Positions 36,064-44,680 of a DNA stretch of 64,000 nt are shown in pieces. How positions within the stretch are numbered: the stretch's first letter is position 1; each line of letters begins with the position of its first letter. The notes under the pieces were generated by a model. That model had not been told where the DNA came from. It saw nothing but the letters and a program-made list of their open reading frames with translations, and did not search any database. Source of the stretch: TOLSYN sp963849065 (GTDB lineage: Bacteria > Acidobacteriota > Terriglobia > Terriglobales > Acidobacteriaceae). The stretch lies in NCBI GenBank assembly GCA_963849065.1, contig CAWKFM010000005.1, forward strand, positions 1,240,001 through 1,304,000, written 5' to 3'. The position numbers were made by a program, and so were the translations under genes.

Positions 36064-36630
36064 TCACCACACGAACGGAATCAGCGCCTTTGTTCTCTTC
36101 TTGTATTTAGGATACTCGGTTGGGAATTGTTCCATCATGAGCCCCTCCTCCGTCCTCGCGCTGTAGACAAGGTAAGGAAGAACCGCGACTAGAATCAAAA
36201 GCCATCCGGACCCAACAGCCACCGCCGATCCCAGCATTGCAAGTAGGATTCCGGTGTAAATTGGGTGGCGCACGAGGCAATACGGGCCTGCGGTCACAAG
36301 CTCGTGCCCTTCCTTGAGCGACATCGGCTCGCCCCAGTTCCTGCCCAACATGACCCGAGCCCAGACGGCCAGCCCGAGTCCAGCAGCACAGAGGACGATT
36401 CCCATACCACGGGCGAGCGGGCTGGAGCCAAATGGACGATGCGGCAAGAACGGATGCAGGTGTTGCAGACGCAAAAGCATCAGGAGAGCGATTAAAATTA
36501 GAACACGGAGTAGCCGCCCCTTCCACAATGGCGCTTTCCGAATGTTCCTTTTGGCGCTTACCGCAGAGATCGCCCAATAAGCGTAGAAGAAAAGCCAGAG
36601 CGTAATGATGAAAGTGGTCGTAGTAGTCAC
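36064..36630 (-). CDS. Isoprenylcysteine carboxyl methyltransferase-like membrane protein
   Basis: A 188-residue protein with about four to five membrane spans (FIITLWLFFYAYWAI, VLILIALLMLLRL, GIVLCAAGLGLAVWARVML, GWLLILVAVLPYLVY). The conserved C-terminal block of the ICMT/PEMT family is present: GHELVTAGPYCLVRHPIY, TGILLAMLG, then EEGLMMEQFPTEYPKYKKRT. In this family SAM is bound by the RHPxY and EE regions and a membrane lipid or lipid-like thiol is methylated. The bacterial substrate is not known. It is monocistronic. Confidence 0.8.
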   Translation of the reverse strand: MTTTTTFIITLWLFFYAYWAISAVSAKRNIRKAPLWKGRLLRVLILIALLMLLRLQHLHPFLPHRPFGSSPLARGMGIVLCAAGLGLAVWARVMLGRNWGEPMSLKEGHELVTAGPYCLVRHPIYTGILLAMLGSAVAVGSGWLLILVAVLPYLVYSARTEEGLMMEQFPTEYPKYKKRTKALIPFVW

Positions 36631-37164
36631 TGATTTAAGGCGGGGAATTCTGCCTCGCTCGAATTGTACTGCGGGTGGCCGGGTTTCAAACTAGGCGGTA
36701 TCCGGCAGAAGCGGTCATCGCACCCGGTTCCGGCGCGGAAGCGGGGGAACGGTTTAAAGGCAGCAGCTCAGTGGCAGGTGACGACGTGACGACTTGAAAG
36801 GCACCAATAACGCACATAGCACACTGAAAACAGGCTGCCTGATTCGGCCGCCTGAGGTAACCCAAAAGGAGTGCGTTGTGAAACACGCTGATGCGGGAAA
36901 GCCTGCGGTCAGGCAGCCTCTCCGTTACTCCTGCACCGTGACGATGTCTGGCTTGAAGGCGAGGAGTGCCTCCAGTTTCTTTTTGAACGACTGCTGGCAA
37001 TCCCATGTGTGACGATTCGCATAGTTGGAGACTGCGTGGCTCCCATTATGGGAACATGCTTATAGAAATACCTTGATTTGCACCATAAGTAACCTTCTCC
37101 AGTTTTGGGAATCCGCGCTACTCTCGATCTAACAAAATCGCGTAATGGGGTGACCTTTAGTAAC
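36631..37164. other. Intergenic region upstream of the HipA-like gene
   Basis: No convincing gene. An ATG at 37105 is in frame with the HipA-like gene and would add 20 residues, but homology-like sequence begins only at 37165. Confidence 0.5.
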
Positions 37165-38004
37165 ATGCCGGTCTTATTGACGAAACATATTCGTTCACTG
37201 CGAGGCGGTTCACAGCCTCATCTTATGCAAGCCAACGACGGACATATTTATGTGGTGAAATTCCAGGGAAATCCGCAAGGTACCCATGTCCTAGCAATTG
37301 AACTGCTTGCTGCGAGACTTGCAGAGGCGTCGGGACTACCTGTACCGGCTGCAGTGGTGGTCGAACTGCCCCTTGATCTCAGCGAAGAACTCTACTTTGA
37401 AACGCCCAATGGGCGAGAACCAATCCGTCCAGGGCTTCATTTGGGCTCGCCGCTAGTCGTTACCAATCTTGAGGGGCGATCCTATGACTCCCTGCCGCAT
37501 AGCTTTCAGCATTTGCTTAGACATCCTGAGTATCTGATCGGTATCCAACTCTTTGATCTTTGGACGGGGAACCGGGATACAAGGCAATTTGTATTCTGGA
37601 AATACTCAAAGGACAAGAAGTACAATGTTGCCTGCATTGATAACGGGCACTGCTTCGGCGGACCGGAATGGAATTTTGGTCCGTTAAGTTTTCCGAACGG
37701 TTCGTTCACAGAGCCCTCTGCTGCTGAGGCGTGGCTGCGTTGGGCGGAACGGATTGCGACATTCCCTATCAGGGATTTCGAAAGAGCTCAATCCGGTTTA
37801 ATTCCGCCCGAGTGGGATTGTGGAGTAAGTTGTTTAACGGTAATCTTTGGAGAGTTACTATTCCGTCAAGCGATTATCGCAGCGGAAATAGCGCATAGAC
37901 TAGACAGATTCTCGGTCGGTGATTTGAACACATGCAGGCTCAAATGGATGATGCACAGACCGGCGCCGATAGTACCCGACCCTCAAGGGTTAAGTACTAC
38001 GTAA
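37165..38004 (+). CDS. HipA-like kinase-domain protein
   Basis: The start is put at MPVLLTKHIRSLRGG; 279 residues. It matches the small HipA-like kinase family (HipA_2 type): K32 in IYVVKF for ATP, ELLAARLAEASGLPVPAA, the catalytic loop LWTGNRDTRQF with Asp138, and the metal-binding IDNGHCFGG with Asp159. So it looks catalytically competent. Classical HipA phosphorylates glutamyl-tRNA synthetase; substrates of this short family are not known. The 3' end overlaps the next gene by 73 bp, so the two are surely co-expressed, and a third gene follows 6 bp later. Confidence 0.75.
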   Translation: MPVLLTKHIRSLRGGSQPHLMQANDGHIYVVKFQGNPQGTHVLAIELLAARLAEASGLPVPAAVVVELPLDLSEELYFETPNGREPIRPGLHLGSPLVVTNLEGRSYDSLPHSFQHLLRHPEYLIGIQLFDLWTGNRDTRQFVFWKYSKDKKYNVACIDNGHCFGGPEWNFGPLSFPNGSFTEPSAAEAWLRWAERIATFPIRDFERAQSGLIPPEWDCGVSCLTVIFGELLFRQAIIAAEIAHRLDRFSVGDLNTCRLKWMMHRPAPIVPDPQGLSTT

Positions 38005-38330
38005 TCGGATATGCACCGGACATAACGCAAGAAGTGAGAGTGGATTTCGCCGTCGCAGCTGTTTCAGATTCACATCCAAGCCAAGTGGTTCTGAAGCAGC
38101 TTCCATGGGCACGAGTTTTAGAGGTCGATGCCGAAGCCGACATTGACTTGCTGGATGGTTTCATAAACGAATTGCCCGCAAATGTTCGACTCGACACTCG
38201 ATACATCGATCGAGCCCTTAAGTGGGAGAATTACATTCGACTCCGAGTCCTTTCGCCAAAGGAACTTGACAACAGCGATATCAAAGACTTGTTTTTACTA
38301 TTGTCTAATGCCGAACTTGGCATTGAGTAA
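37932..38330 (+). CDS. Partner protein of the HipA-like kinase (DUF3037-like?)
   Basis: A 132-residue protein whose start lies inside the kinase gene; an ATG at 37944 is an alternative. After about 20 polar residues comes KYYVIGYAPDITQEVRVDFA, which recalls the opening of DUF3037 proteins that commonly pair with short HipA-like kinases. The rest is acidic and mixed (RVLEVDAEADIDLLDGFIN, LRVLSPKELDNSDIKDLFLL). The family match is tentative. Position and overlap argue for a functional pair with the kinase. Confidence 0.6.
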   Translation: MQAQMDDAQTGADSTRPSRVKYYVIGYAPDITQEVRVDFAVAAVSDSHPSQVVLKQLPWARVLEVDAEADIDLLDGFINELPANVRLDTRYIDRALKWENYIRLRVLSPKELDNSDIKDLFLLLSNAELGIE

Positions 38331-38336
38331 GCCCCG

Positions 38337-38576
38337 GTGCTCGAATCGAGCTGTCTGAGAAAGATTCGCCACCTCAACTATCTCTCGGCCCTACGGCACG
38401 CAGTGAAAGTCCATAATAACGAGACCGTCGTGATCTATCCTTGCAGCTACTGCGAAGGTATGCACGTCGGGCATTCCGTAGCCGAAAATAACGGAGATCT
38501 GCGGAAGCACTGCGGAGACAACGACAAAGGCTTCATGACCTTTGCGCTCATCGTTCTTGGCTTAGAGAGCAATTGA
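38337..38576 (+). CDS. Small zinc-knuckle-like protein, third gene of the HipA-like cassette
   Basis: Begins at a GTG 6 bp after the previous stop; 79 residues. The core SCLRKIRHLNYLSALRHA and NETVVIYPCSYCEGMHVGH is closely similar to the protein at 26874-27224, with the same Cys-x2-Cys / His-x2-His layout. The 30-residue tail is unrelated to the paralogue's coiled coil. Function unknown. The tight spacing suggests it belongs to the kinase operon. Confidence 0.6.
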   Translation: MLESSCLRKIRHLNYLSALRHAVKVHNNETVVIYPCSYCEGMHVGHSVAENNGDLRKHCGDNDKGFMTFALIVLGLESN

Positions 38577-38693
38577 CATCATCGCCACGCTCTTAGACGA
38601 TCGGCCGCGATAAATGAGATCCCATCGGTGGGGAGATCTTTCCTTGCCCCATCTCGCGGGTCGGAGATGTTCCTTTCCTTGTTGCATAGTTTT

Positions 38694-39653
38694 TTAGTGC
38701 GCGAGCTTTGATCTTCGGCCCACTGTCTCGATACGCTCCCGGAAATACGACAGACTCATGCGTATTCCCGTGCGCAAATCAATTGTGGGTTCCCAATGCA
38801 GCAAGGCTTTGGCCTTGGAAATGTCAGGACAGCGTTGCTTCGGATCATCCTCCGGCAGCGGCTCGAAGACCAGCTTACTTACTGAGCTCGTCAATTCCAG
38901 GACAATCTGCGCACACTCCAGCACGGTAAACTCACAAGGGTTCCCGATGTTGACTGGCAGGTGCTCCGAAGAGGAAGCAAGTCTCGTGATCCCCTCGACC
39001 TCATCACTCACATAGCAGAAGCTGCGGGTCTGGCTCCCGTCGCCATAGATTGTGATGTTCTCCCCCAATAAGGCCTGCTTCATAAAGTTGGAGATTACAC
39101 GGCCATCGTCTAGGTGGAGACGAGGCCCATAGGTGTTGAAGATGCGCACGATGCGCGTGTCGACGCCCCGATAGCGGTGATAGGCCATGGTCAGAGCCTC
39201 TGAAAAGCGCTTCGCTTCATCATAAACCGACCGCGGCCCGATCGGATTTACATGGCCCCAATATGACTCAGCTTGCGGATGCAAGTCAGGATCGCCATAG
39301 CATTCCGAGGTGGAGGCCAGAAGAAAGCCAGCTTTATATTTGTGCGCCAGTTCCAGGCAATTCCGCGTCCCCGTCGAGCCTACCTCTAAGGTCTCTAAGC
39401 CCCACCTCATGTAATCCACCGGACTTGCCGGCGATGCGAATTCATAGATGAAGTCCACCGCTCCAAAATCGAAGGGAACGCAGATGTCGTGGCGTTCAAA
39501 GCTGAATCGCGGATCGCTATCGAAGTTCCGCATATTTTCCAGTCGTCCGGTCAGCAGGTTGTCCACGCAAACCACCGTATGCCCGTCCGCCAACAGCCGC
39601 TCGCATAAGTGGGAGCCCAGAAACCCAGCTCCTCCGCTCACCAAAATCCGCAT
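38694..39653 (-). CDS. UDP-glucuronate decarboxylase (UDP-xylose synthase) / SDR sugar epimerase
   Basis: A 319-residue extended short-chain dehydrogenase. The NAD site is GGAGFLGSHLCERL at the start; the catalytic triad is in STSECYGDP and SVYDEAKRFSE (Tyr-x3-Lys). Further family marks are FASPASPVDYMRWGLETL, RIFNTYGPRLHLDDGRVISN, GDGSQTRSFCYVSDEV and PEDDPKQRCPDISKAK. This is the UXS group, which converts UDP-glucuronate to UDP-xylose for polysaccharides. It could feed the glycosyltransferase cluster. A truncated, about two-thirds identical second copy lies 540 bp away on the other strand. Confidence 0.85.
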   Translation of the reverse strand: MRILVSGGAGFLGSHLCERLLADGHTVVCVDNLLTGRLENMRNFDSDPRFSFERHDICVPFDFGAVDFIYEFASPASPVDYMRWGLETLEVGSTGTRNCLELAHKYKAGFLLASTSECYGDPDLHPQAESYWGHVNPIGPRSVYDEAKRFSEALTMAYHRYRGVDTRIVRIFNTYGPRLHLDDGRVISNFMKQALLGENITIYGDGSQTRSFCYVSDEVEGITRLASSSEHLPVNIGNPCEFTVLECAQIVLELTSSVSKLVFEPLPEDDPKQRCPDISKAKALLHWEPTIDLRTGIRMSLSYFRERIETVGRRSKLAH

Positions 39654-40193
39654 AGTTCCCTCAGTTTAAAACTACTGAAAGCCAACCGCATCACGCAGGC
39701 GCAAACGTCAACTGCAGTAATCGCGACACCCTTAATATAAATCAGCGGCATCCGGAACGGCGCCCCAGGAGTAAAACCGGATCGGCGACTAGACCTGCGG
39801 GAAGTAGAACTTCGCGGCGCCCGCGTCCGCAGCAGCACGGAACCTCGCCACGGCTTCGTGCCCACCGCATGGTAGGTGACCGGTCTTCCGGGACGGAAGC
39901 CCACGATCTCCAGCCCCGTTCAACACATCTTCCCCTTTTTTCAGAAAGCCACGTGTTGCGCCTCTCCTGCCAGAAAGTGCGGCCAGCCTCTTCCAGCACC
40001 AACTCCTCCAACTGTGCGTGTTCCCATAAAGTGAGATTTTTATTTTCGTCAAATCAACTTACGATGCATCCGGCATCATAAGCTGGATTCCAAGAACCCC
40101 CTAAAGGTCAGATTTTCTTTCGAAATATGCGCATAAGATTAGATTCTCCATCTATATCGGCTAAATCTGCCGAAATCCGACTTTATGGGTAAA
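39654..40193. other. Intergenic region at the presumed island border
   Basis: About 540 bp between the intact UDP-glucuronate decarboxylase and the remnant of a second copy. No gene or IS end was recognised. The stretch near 40030-40190 is AT-richer than its surroundings. Confidence 0.5.
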
Positions 40194-40540
40194 CCGACAG
40201 CCAGACCCGCAGTTTCTGCTATGTAAGCGACGAAGTGGATGGCATTGTGCGCCTGGCCGCCAGCGGCGAGCGCCTGCCCACCAACATCGGCGACCCGGGC
40301 GAGTTCACCATGCTGGAGTGCGCCAACGTTGTGCTGGAAGTGACGGGCTTGGCCAGTAAACTGGTTTTTGCGCCGCTTCCGCAGGACGATCCCAAGCAAC
40401 GCTGCCCGGATATTTCCAAGACGAAGGCGCTGCTGGGATGGGAGCCGAAGATCGATCTGCGGGCGGGGTTGCAGATGAGTCTCGACTACTTCCGCGAGAG
40501 CCTTGCGGAGGAGAACCGGGAAAAGAAGGCGGTCGGCTAG
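40194..40540 (+). pseudogene. 5'-truncated UDP-glucuronate decarboxylase
   Basis: Translation from 40194 gives DSQTRSFCYVSDEVDGIV, RLAASGERLPTNIGDPGEF, LPQDDPKQRCPDISKTKALL and LDYFRESL, the C-terminal 110 or so residues of the same enzyme family as the gene at 38694-39653. The first two thirds (NAD site and active site) are missing. Its base composition resembles the core genes to its right rather than the intact copy. It is likely the relic of the original chromosomal copy. Confidence 0.85.
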
Positions 40541-40546
40541 CGGCTA

Positions 40547-42016
40547 TTAGCGCGACGCCTGTACGGTGAGGCGCTGGGCGGCCGACTGCAGCGCCTGCTG
40601 CAGGCCGGCGAGATGTTCGGCGGTGCTCAGGTAGCTGATAATCATCATGCGCAGGACACTCTTTCCGCGCACGCGCGTACAGCTGATCCAATAGAGTCCA
40701 TCCCGGTTGAATTCATCAATGAAGGTGCGGTGCGCGGCTTCGGTCTCGTGGTCGGCAACGCCGCGCAGGCGGAAGTTGAGGATGGGCAGCGTCTGCGGAG
40801 CGGCCAGCTCAAAGTGCTCCGAACTCTCAATCCACGCCCGCATGGAGGCGGCGAGCTGCATCTGGCCTTCGATCATATCTTCATACGCTCTGCGTCCGTG
40901 GACGCGCAGCGTGAGCCAGAGCTTGAGGGAGTTCATGCGGCGCGACCACTGCGCGCTGATCTTGAAGCTGTCGATCATGCCGGTGCGCTCGGCCTTGGGC
41001 ATGTAGGGCGAAGCCACGGAAAACGTGTGTTCCAGCATGGACGCATGGCGGGTCAGAATGATCCCCGCAGCGAAGGGCATGGCGAGCCACTTGTGGGGAT
41101 CGATGGTGATGGAGTCGGCGCGCTCGATGCCGCTCAGCAGGGAGCGGTACTTGTCGCTGAAGGCGGCAGCAGCGCCGTAAGCTCCGTCCACATGCAGCCA
41201 GAGTCCGTAGCGCTGAGCGATAGACGCCAGCGCGTTGAGATCGTCGATGGCTCCCGAACTAGTTGTGCCGGCCGTGGCAACGATGCAGAACGGAACGAAG
41301 CCGCAAGCGTAGTCGGCTTCAATCTGCAGGATGAGCCGGGCGGTGTCGAGGCGGAGGCTGTCGTTGACCGGAATGCGGTGCAGGGACTTGCGCCCCAGTC
41401 CGAGCAGCCCCGCGGACTTTTCCAGCGAATGATGCGACTCAGACGAAGCGTAGAAAACGGGCCGTGCGCCGATGGTGGCGATGCCGTCTTCGATGGCGTT
41501 GGGGAACTTATGCGAGATGGCCAGGGCAAGGCCGGTAAAGTTGGCTTCGTTGCCGCCGCTGGTGAAGGTGCCGTCACAGGCGGCCAAGCCGGCAGGAGCA
41601 GGCTCGGCACCGACGGCCTTGTGCCAGCCGAAGCGCGAGGCGACCCAGCCGATGGTCTCCGCCTCCAGGGTACTGGCAAACTGCGAGCGCGCCACCGAGG
41701 CCAGCTGGGGATTGAGCGCCGCCACCAGCGCCTCGGCCATTACGGCCATGTAGGTCGGCGTGGGATTCATCAGCCCGAAGTAATTGGCGGTGGGGATGTG
41801 AAATCCCTTGTTGGTCATCTCGCGGCACAGGTCGTCGAGGACGCGGGCGGCATCGGCGCCAAGCTCAGGCAAGGGGAGCGGCGCGTGGACGGAGGCGCGC
41901 TCAGCGGCGGGAGGCTGTACGGCTCGATTGTCGAGGGATGAGAAATACTGATCGATGCGGTCGATGAGGCGGTAGCCGAGTTGGCGGCGGTCCTCGCTGC
42001 TGAAGTCAAATCCCAT
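40547..42016 (-). CDS. PLP-dependent group II amino-acid decarboxylase (aromatic-L-amino-acid decarboxylase-like)
   Basis: Start at MGFDFSSEDRRQLGYRLID; the frame extends 15 codons upstream without homology. The 489-residue protein has family landmarks in order: HIPTANYFGLMNPTPTYM, GTFTSGGNEANFTGLALA, SSESHHSLEKSAGLLG, VATAGTTSSGAIDDL, LWLHVDGAYG and the PLP lysine in SITIDPHKWLAMPF. Group II enzymes decarboxylate aromatic amino acids, glutamate or diaminobutyrate; the substrate cannot be fixed from sequence alone, but the overall pattern is closest to aromatic decarboxylases. It converges with the UDP-glucuronate decarboxylase relic. Confidence 0.85.
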   Translation of the reverse strand: MGFDFSSEDRRQLGYRLIDRIDQYFSSLDNRAVQPPAAERASVHAPLPLPELGADAARVLDDLCREMTNKGFHIPTANYFGLMNPTPTYMAVMAEALVAALNPQLASVARSQFASTLEAETIGWVASRFGWHKAVGAEPAPAGLAACDGTFTSGGNEANFTGLALAISHKFPNAIEDGIATIGARPVFYASSESHHSLEKSAGLLGLGRKSLHRIPVNDSLRLDTARLILQIEADYACGFVPFCIVATAGTTSSGAIDDLNALASIAQRYGLWLHVDGAYGAAAAFSDKYRSLLSGIERADSITIDPHKWLAMPFAAGIILTRHASMLEHTFSVASPYMPKAERTGMIDSFKISAQWSRRMNSLKLWLTLRVHGRRAYEDMIEGQMQLAASMRAWIESSEHFELAAPQTLPILNFRLRGVADHETEAAHRTFIDEFNRDGLYWISCTRVRGKSVLRMMIISYLSTAEHLAGLQQALQSAAQRLTVQASR

Positions 42017-42250
42017 TGGGTACTCGCTTCTTTTGGCTTGCACGACTGGGTGCTGGCACAACTAGGTGCACGGCGCAAGGCTTAACCCCGCTTGGCGGTG
42101 GCCATCCTTTGCCCTTAAGTAGATCACGCCGGGGAAGAATTCGCTGCAAAAATAATCCGGAGACGCGGGAAAAGCAAAGTTCAAAAACCCCGCCCAGGCA
42201 ACGGAAGCTTGGAAGGGGGTTTCTGTTTGGTTCGGAGGGGCCATTTCTCT

Positions 42251-43795
42251 TTAGACTTCCGCCGCCTCTGCTTTTTCTTCGTCTTTCTTTTCAGGACGAA
42301 GCAGCGGGAAGAGGATGACGTCGCGGATGGAGGTGGAATTGGTGAGCATCATGGTGAGGCGGTCGATGCCGATGCCTTCGCCGCCCGCCGGAGGCATGCC
42401 GTAGGACAGGGCGCGGATGTAGTCCTCGTCCATCTGGTGGGCTTCCTCGTCGCCGTGGGCTCGCTGCGAGAGCTGCTGCTCGAAGCGGCGGCGCTGCTCT
42501 TCGGGATCGTTGAGTTCGCTGAAGGCATTGCCCAACTCCATGCCCGCGACGAAGATCTCGAAGCGCTCGACGAAATCGGGCTCATCGCGCTTGTTTTTGG
42601 AGAGCGGCGAGATCGCGAGCGGGAAGTCGTAGATAATCGTCGGCTGCCAGAGATGCTCTTCTGCGACCGCCTCAAACATGGCGGCGATGGCGTAGCCTGC
42701 GGGCTGGCTGGGATCGTAAGGCAGGTGGTGCGTCTTGGTCTGCTGCAGGCGGCGCACCAGCTGTTCGATCAATTCGTCGCTCTTGAAGTCATCCATGGTG
42801 GGTGCATCTCCGGCGGATTGCGGCCAGAACTTGATAATCGCCTCGCGCATGGAGAGCCGCGCAAAGCTGCTCCAGTCAATCTCGCGTTCGCCGAACTGGC
42901 TGACCAGCGAGCCGTTCACGTCGAGCGCAACCTGCTTGAGCATCTGCTCGGTGAGGTCCATCAGGTCGTAATAATCGGCATAGGCCTGGTAGAACTCGAG
43001 CATGGTGAACTCGGGATTGTGGCGCGTGGAGATGCCCTCGTTGCGGAAGTTGCGGTTGATCTCATAGACGCGGTCCATGCCGCCGACCAGCAGCCGCTTG
43101 AGGTAGAGCTCGGGGGCAATGCGCAGGAAGAGATCGATGTCGAGCGTGTTGTGGTGCGTTGTGAACGGCCGTGCGGCTGCGCCTCCGGCGATGGGCTGCA
43201 TCATCGGAGTTTCCACTTCGATGAAGTCGCGCGAGTCGAGAAAGCGGCGGATGGACTGCACGATGCGCGCGCGCTTGGTGAAAACCTGACGAACCTCGGG
43301 GTCGATAAGGTCGACGTAGCGCATGCGGTAGCGCAGCTCCACGTCGGTGAGGCCGTGGAACTTTTCGGGCAGCGGCAGAAGATCCTTCGCTAGAAAGGTG
43401 AGCTCCTCGACATGGACGCTGAGCTCATTGGTGCGGGTGCGGAAGAGATATCCCTTCACGCCGACGTGATCGCCGATGTCCAGCAGCTTGTAGAGCTCCC
43501 AGAGCTTGTCGCCGACGGCATCTTTCTTGATGTAGATCTGCAGCTTTTCGCCGGACTGCTGAAGGTGGGCGAAGCTGGCCTTGCCCATGAGGCGGATGGC
43601 GACCAGGCGTCCGGCGACGGTGACTTCGGGGCGCGCGGCCTCCAGCTCTTCTCCGGTGCCGGCGGAGTGCGCCGCGAGAATCTGCGGCACCTGGTGGGTG
43701 GGGCTGAAATGGTGCGGGTAGGCAGGCTGACCGAGGGCTTCGATCTGCTGCAGCTTCTGCTTGCGTAGGTCGTAAATGTTATCTTCTAGGGACAC
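42251..43795 (-). CDS. lysS: Lysyl-tRNA synthetase, class II
   Basis: The GTG at 43795 (MSLEDNIYDLRKQKL) is preferred; a TTG at 43813 would add six residues, and neither has a clear ribosome site. The 514-residue enzyme has the OB-fold anticodon-binding domain (VAGRLVAIRLMGKASF, LQIYIKKDAVG), then the class II core: motif 2 FRNEGISTRHNPEFTMLEF, and motif 3 GIGIDRLTMMLTNS. It charges tRNA-Lys in the cytoplasm. It is divergent from the ATP synthase genes with only about 37 bp between the start codons, so the two promoters must overlap the genes' 5' ends. Confidence 0.95.
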   Translation of the reverse strand: MSLEDNIYDLRKQKLQQIEALGQPAYPHHFSPTHQVPQILAAHSAGTGEELEAARPEVTVAGRLVAIRLMGKASFAHLQQSGEKLQIYIKKDAVGDKLWELYKLLDIGDHVGVKGYLFRTRTNELSVHVEELTFLAKDLLPLPEKFHGLTDVELRYRMRYVDLIDPEVRQVFTKRARIVQSIRRFLDSRDFIEVETPMMQPIAGGAAARPFTTHHNTLDIDLFLRIAPELYLKRLLVGGMDRVYEINRNFRNEGISTRHNPEFTMLEFYQAYADYYDLMDLTEQMLKQVALDVNGSLVSQFGEREIDWSSFARLSMREAIIKFWPQSAGDAPTMDDFKSDELIEQLVRRLQQTKTHHLPYDPSQPAGYAIAAMFEAVAEEHLWQPTIIYDFPLAISPLSKNKRDEPDFVERFEIFVAGMELGNAFSELNDPEEQRRRFEQQLSQRAHGDEEAHQMDEDYIRALSYGMPPAGGEGIGIDRLTMMLTNSTSIRDVILFPLLRPEKKDEEKAEAAEV

Positions 43796-43832
43796 TGGAA
43801 AATTGTATAACAATCATGAGGGTTGGCAGCGC

Positions 43833-44126
43833 ATGGCATTGAACGATGAGGGGCCGGAGAAAGACGGGAAACCGGAGCAACGCGAGGAAAGTCCGTGGGT
43901 GATCGTGGCGCGGTACTCCGAGATCGGGTTCATGATTCCGGCGGCGGTCTTCGTCGGGTATTTCCTGGGGTGGATGGCGGACCACTATCTGCACACCCAC
44001 TGGCTCTATCTGGTTGGGATCATCTTCGGCTCGATCGCGGGATTCGTATCGATGATCCGCAGGGCGCTGGAGTCCAGCAAAGAAGACGAGAAGCAGGATG
44101 GAGACGGCTCGCATGATGGACACTGA
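43833..44126 (+). CDS. atpZ: AtpZ/AtpI-family small membrane protein of the ATP synthase cluster
   Basis: Start at MALNDEGPEKDG; 97 residues. A charged N-terminus is followed by two membrane spans: ARYSEIGFMIPAAVFVGYFL with GWMADHYLHTHWLY, and LVGIIFGSIAGFVSMIRRAL. This is the AtpZ-like family (two-helix partner of AtpI), thought to help assemble the c-ring or take up magnesium. Its end overlaps the next gene by up to 29 bp. Confidence 0.75.
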   Translation: MALNDEGPEKDGKPEQREESPWVIVARYSEIGFMIPAAVFVGYFLGWMADHYLHTHWLYLVGIIFGSIAGFVSMIRRALESSKEDEKQDGDGSHDGH

Positions 44127-44658
44127 GAGGCCGGAGGATTCGCCGCAGGGCTCGCACGGCGCCGAAGCCGACGGCGCGCGCGGCGATGAGCCGGCGGAAC
44201 TGGCCCCCGAGGATTGGGCCGAGTCTCCGGAACTGGGATGGGCGGAGGCTTCCGAGCAGGAGATGCTGGTGTGCCGCCAGACGCTGCGGCGCATCGAGCG
44301 CATGATTGCCATTTCCGGTGCGGTGTGCTCGCTGGCCGTGATTTGGCCGCTGGGCTGGGCCGTGGCGGCGGGGATGCTGGTGGGAACGGCGTTGGGATGG
44401 TTGAATTTCCGCTGGCTGGCCGCTTCGGTGAATGCCATCGGCGACCGTATTGTGAAGGCCAGGAGCCAGGAAAGCGGCGCAACCGTTGTGGCCCGCGGCG
44501 TGGGCCGTATCTTCTTGATTGCGCTGGTTGCGTGTGTTATCGTTGCTTATTCCGTGCGTGGCTTGATGGGCTTTCTGGCAGGGCTTGCAATGCCTGTGAT
44601 TGCCATGATGTGCGAAGCCGTGTACGAGTTTGTCGCCAGCATCCGGCGACCATCCTGA
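44098..44658 (+). CDS. atpI: ATP synthase protein I-like
   Basis: A 186-residue protein with a long acidic N-terminal tail (about 60 residues) and four membrane helices: MIAISGAVCSLAVIWPLGW, AVAAGMLVGTALGWLNFRWL, FLIALVACVIVAYSV and MGFLAGLAMPVIAMMCEAVY. The helix pattern and place before atpB fit ATP synthase subunit I, which assists c-ring assembly. Starts at 44098, 44113 or 44116 are all possible; the overlap with the previous gene suggests coupling. Confidence 0.75.
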   Translation: METARMMDTERPEDSPQGSHGAEADGARGDEPAELAPEDWAESPELGWAEASEQEMLVCRQTLRRIERMIAISGAVCSLAVIWPLGWAVAAGMLVGTALGWLNFRWLAASVNAIGDRIVKARSQESGATVVARGVGRIFLIALVACVIVAYSVRGLMGFLAGLAMPVIAMMCEAVYEFVASIRRPS

Positions 44659-44680
44659 CTAGGAATACACAAGACATTTC

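Noticed and set aside
40613..41941. 442-residue + strand frame opposite the PLP decarboxylase
   Set aside because: Shadow frame; the minus-strand protein has all PLP decarboxylase motifs.
42209..43393. 394-residue + strand frame opposite lysS
   Set aside because: Shadow frame; the class II synthetase motifs are on the other strand.
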